Of a DNA stretch of 64,000 nt, positions 62,883-64,000 are shown piece by piece. The notes below the pieces were generated by a model. That model was not told the origin of the DNA, did no database searches, and worked only from the letters and a program-made list of their open reading frames with translations. Origin of the DNA: Streptomyces griseoflavus (GTDB taxonomy: Bacteria > Actinomycetota > Actinomycetes > Streptomycetales > Streptomycetaceae); assembly GCF_014649995.1 (NCBI RefSeq), contig NZ_BMUC01000002.1, positions 380,550-444,549 of the forward strand, in the 5' to 3' direction. Made by a program: the position numbers and the translations under genes. Within the stretch, counting starts at the first letter, position 1. Each line of letters starts with the position of its first letter.

Positions 62883-64000
62883 GTGACCGAGACGACGCAC
62901 CAGCAGCAGCCCTGGGACGCCCCGCGCGGCGACCGGGAGGGGGCCGGGACCCGCAGCCCGGAGTACCGGCTGGCCCGGCAGTCCCTCCGGGGACTGCGCC
63001 AGGACCTGTTCCGTGACCCCTTCGCCTACCGCCCGCTGCCGCCCCGCCGCACGGACGGCCCGTTCCTCCGCCGGCTGCCCGGCCGGTTCCGGGAGGCCAC
63101 GGCACACCTTCCGCACGCGGTGGTCGGGACGATCGCGCTGCTCGCCCTGGCGGCCGGAACGCTGTCGAGCGGCCTGCCCGGCGGAGACGTGGCCGCTCTC
63201 CTGGTCGGTGTGCTGTGCGCGCTCCCGGTGCTCTGCACGCTGGTCCGGCCGGTCGGCGCGTTCTGGCTGTCGCTCGCGGTCACACCGGTCGTCGCGGTGA
63301 TCACGGGCGGCTCGGGGGACTGGCCGTGGATGCCGGGCGCCTTCGTCTGCCACCTGGGCGTCCTGGTCGTCGTGGCCCTGCGCACCCGGCCCCGCACCGC
63401 CGCCGGGATGTGGCTGCTGACCGCCGCCTACGCCTTCGTCTCGGACGTCTTCCTCGGCGGCTCGTACTACTACACCAACAGCGGGCCCATGATGGTGCTG
63501 TCCGCCCTCGCCCTGCTCGTGGTCTCCCTCTGGCACGTCCGGCACATCGCCCAGCAGGAGGTGACCGCCCAGCAGACGGTCACCGCGCACGAACGCTCCC
63601 GGCGCACCCGGCTGGAGGAGCGCACCACCATCGCCCGTGAGCTGCACGACGTGGTCGCCCACCACATGTCGGTGGTCGCCATCCAGGCCGAGGCCGCGCC
63701 GTACCGGGTGGAGAACCCGCCGCCGGAGCTGGAGCGGGCCTTCGCCACCATCCGGGAGAACGCCGTCGCCGCCCTCACCGAACTGCGCCGCATCCTCGGC
63801 GTGGTGCGCGCCGAGGACTACGAGGCCCCGGACGCCCCGCAGCCCACCCTCGCCGACCTGGACGCCCTCCTCGTCAACGTGCGGGGTGCCGGCCTGGAGG
63901 TGGAGAAGGTGGTGACCGGCGCGGTACGGGAGCTGCCGCAGGGGGTGGAACTGTCGGCGTACCGGATCGTGCAGGAGGCGCTGAGCAACAGCCTGCGCCA
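62883..64000 (+). CDS. NarL-type membrane sensor histidine kinase, 3' end outside window
   Basis: At least 372 residues are in the window and the frame is open to the last base. A basic N-terminus (RRTDGPFLRRLPGRFR) precedes four to five membrane segments (AVVGTIALLALAAGTLSSGL, ALLVGVLCALPVLCTLVRPV, FWLSLAVTPVVAVITGG, MMVLSALALLVVSLWH). The HisKA_3 helix is TTIARELHDVVAHHMSVVAI with phospho-His, then LTELRRILGVVRAEDYEAPD and the start of the HATPase (LSAYRIVQEALSNSLR, N box). GTG 62883 is used; GTG 62877 in frame is as likely. A response regulator gene is expected just downstream. Confidence 0.92.
   Translation, partial: MTETTHQQQPWDAPRGDREGAGTRSPEYRLARQSLRGLRQDLFRDPFAYRPLPPRRTDGPFLRRLPGRFREATAHLPHAVVGTIALLALAAGTLSSGLPGGDVAALLVGVLCALPVLCTLVRPVGAFWLSLAVTPVVAVITGGSGDWPWMPGAFVCHLGVLVVVALRTRPRTAAGMWLLTAAYAFVSDVFLGGSYYYTNSGPMMVLSALALLVVSLWHVRHIAQQEVTAQQTVTAHERSRRTRLEERTTIARELHDVVAHHMSVVAIQAEAAPYRVENPPPELERAFATIRENAVAALTELRRILGVVRAEDYEAPDAPQPTLADLDALLVNVRGAGLEVEKVVTGAVRELPQGVELSAYRIVQEALSNSLR

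Overview
The window is high-GC actinobacterial chromosome, almost certainly Streptomyces. The evidence is strong codon bias with many GTG starts, the dnaK-grpE-dnaJ-hspR operon with HspR operators (HAIR), an HspR operator before clpB, an AfsR/SARP-type regulator, DUF397 and DUF5753 genes, WhiJ-style regulators and a pyrE/fba neighbourhood typical of the genus. No computation was run; every call comes from reading the sequence and the conceptual translations.

Layout. (1) 1-9.9 kb is an accessory, biosynthetic-looking cluster. It has an Ala/Pro/Val-repeat protein tail, a cation/proton antiporter and an NAD-dependent sugar epimerase on the plus strand. Convergent to these is a minus-strand operon of a class I lysyl-tRNA synthetase paralogue, a FemAB/GNAT-like transferase, an NTF2-like protein, an unknown protein and a PaaK-like AMP-ligase. 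A divergent NarL-type two-component pair follows. The combination suggests an aminoacyl-tRNA-dependent small-molecule or peptide ligation pathway. (2) 10-16.6 kb holds small unknown genes, an FMN reductase-like protein, a DUF3152 metalloprotease-like protein, an OmpR-type regulator/kinase/GerMN-lipoprotein operon and a VapBC-type toxin-antitoxin pair. (3) 16.8-22.9 kb carries two decayed integrative elements around the conserved tRNA-Gly(CCC), dcd and phosphoribosyltransferase genes. One is bounded by a 47-bp duplication of the tRNA 3' end and has a truncated tyrosine integrase. The other appears to be a serine-integrase element inserted into the 3' end of the phosphoribosyltransferase gene, replacing its C-terminus. 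(4) 23-27.8 kb has a YIP1-like membrane protein, a large Fe-S membrane oxidoreductase (EtfD type) and a MraY-like membrane protein that lacks a key Asp.

(5) 27.8-40.6 kb is the HspR heat-shock regulon (dnaK operon, clpB). Between its two parts lie an orphan xylose-type binding lipoprotein and an unusual group: three paralogous LuxR-tailed regulators, a tiny secreted peptide precursor with three DSSWG repeats, and a Rieske-like protein without iron ligands. This group is the best candidate here for an undescribed signalling or peptide system. (6) 40.8-46.4 kb has a YbjN protein, a WhiJ/AbaA-like module (HATPase, XRE-DUF5753, two tandem DUF397 genes), an HTH protein, a PLP aminotransferase and a Gly/Cys-rich small protein. 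(7) 46.8-54.7 kb is mostly housekeeping: DUF2617, membrane spermidine-synthase-like protein, SRPBCC membrane protein, aldose epimerase, pyrE, fba, an MFS pump and DUF3151. (8) 54.7-64 kb has a large AfsR-like regulator divergent from an FAD oxidoreductase, then a kynurenine route from tryptophan to anthranilate (kynA, kynU, alpha/beta hydrolase) and a NarL-type sensor kinase cut by the window end.
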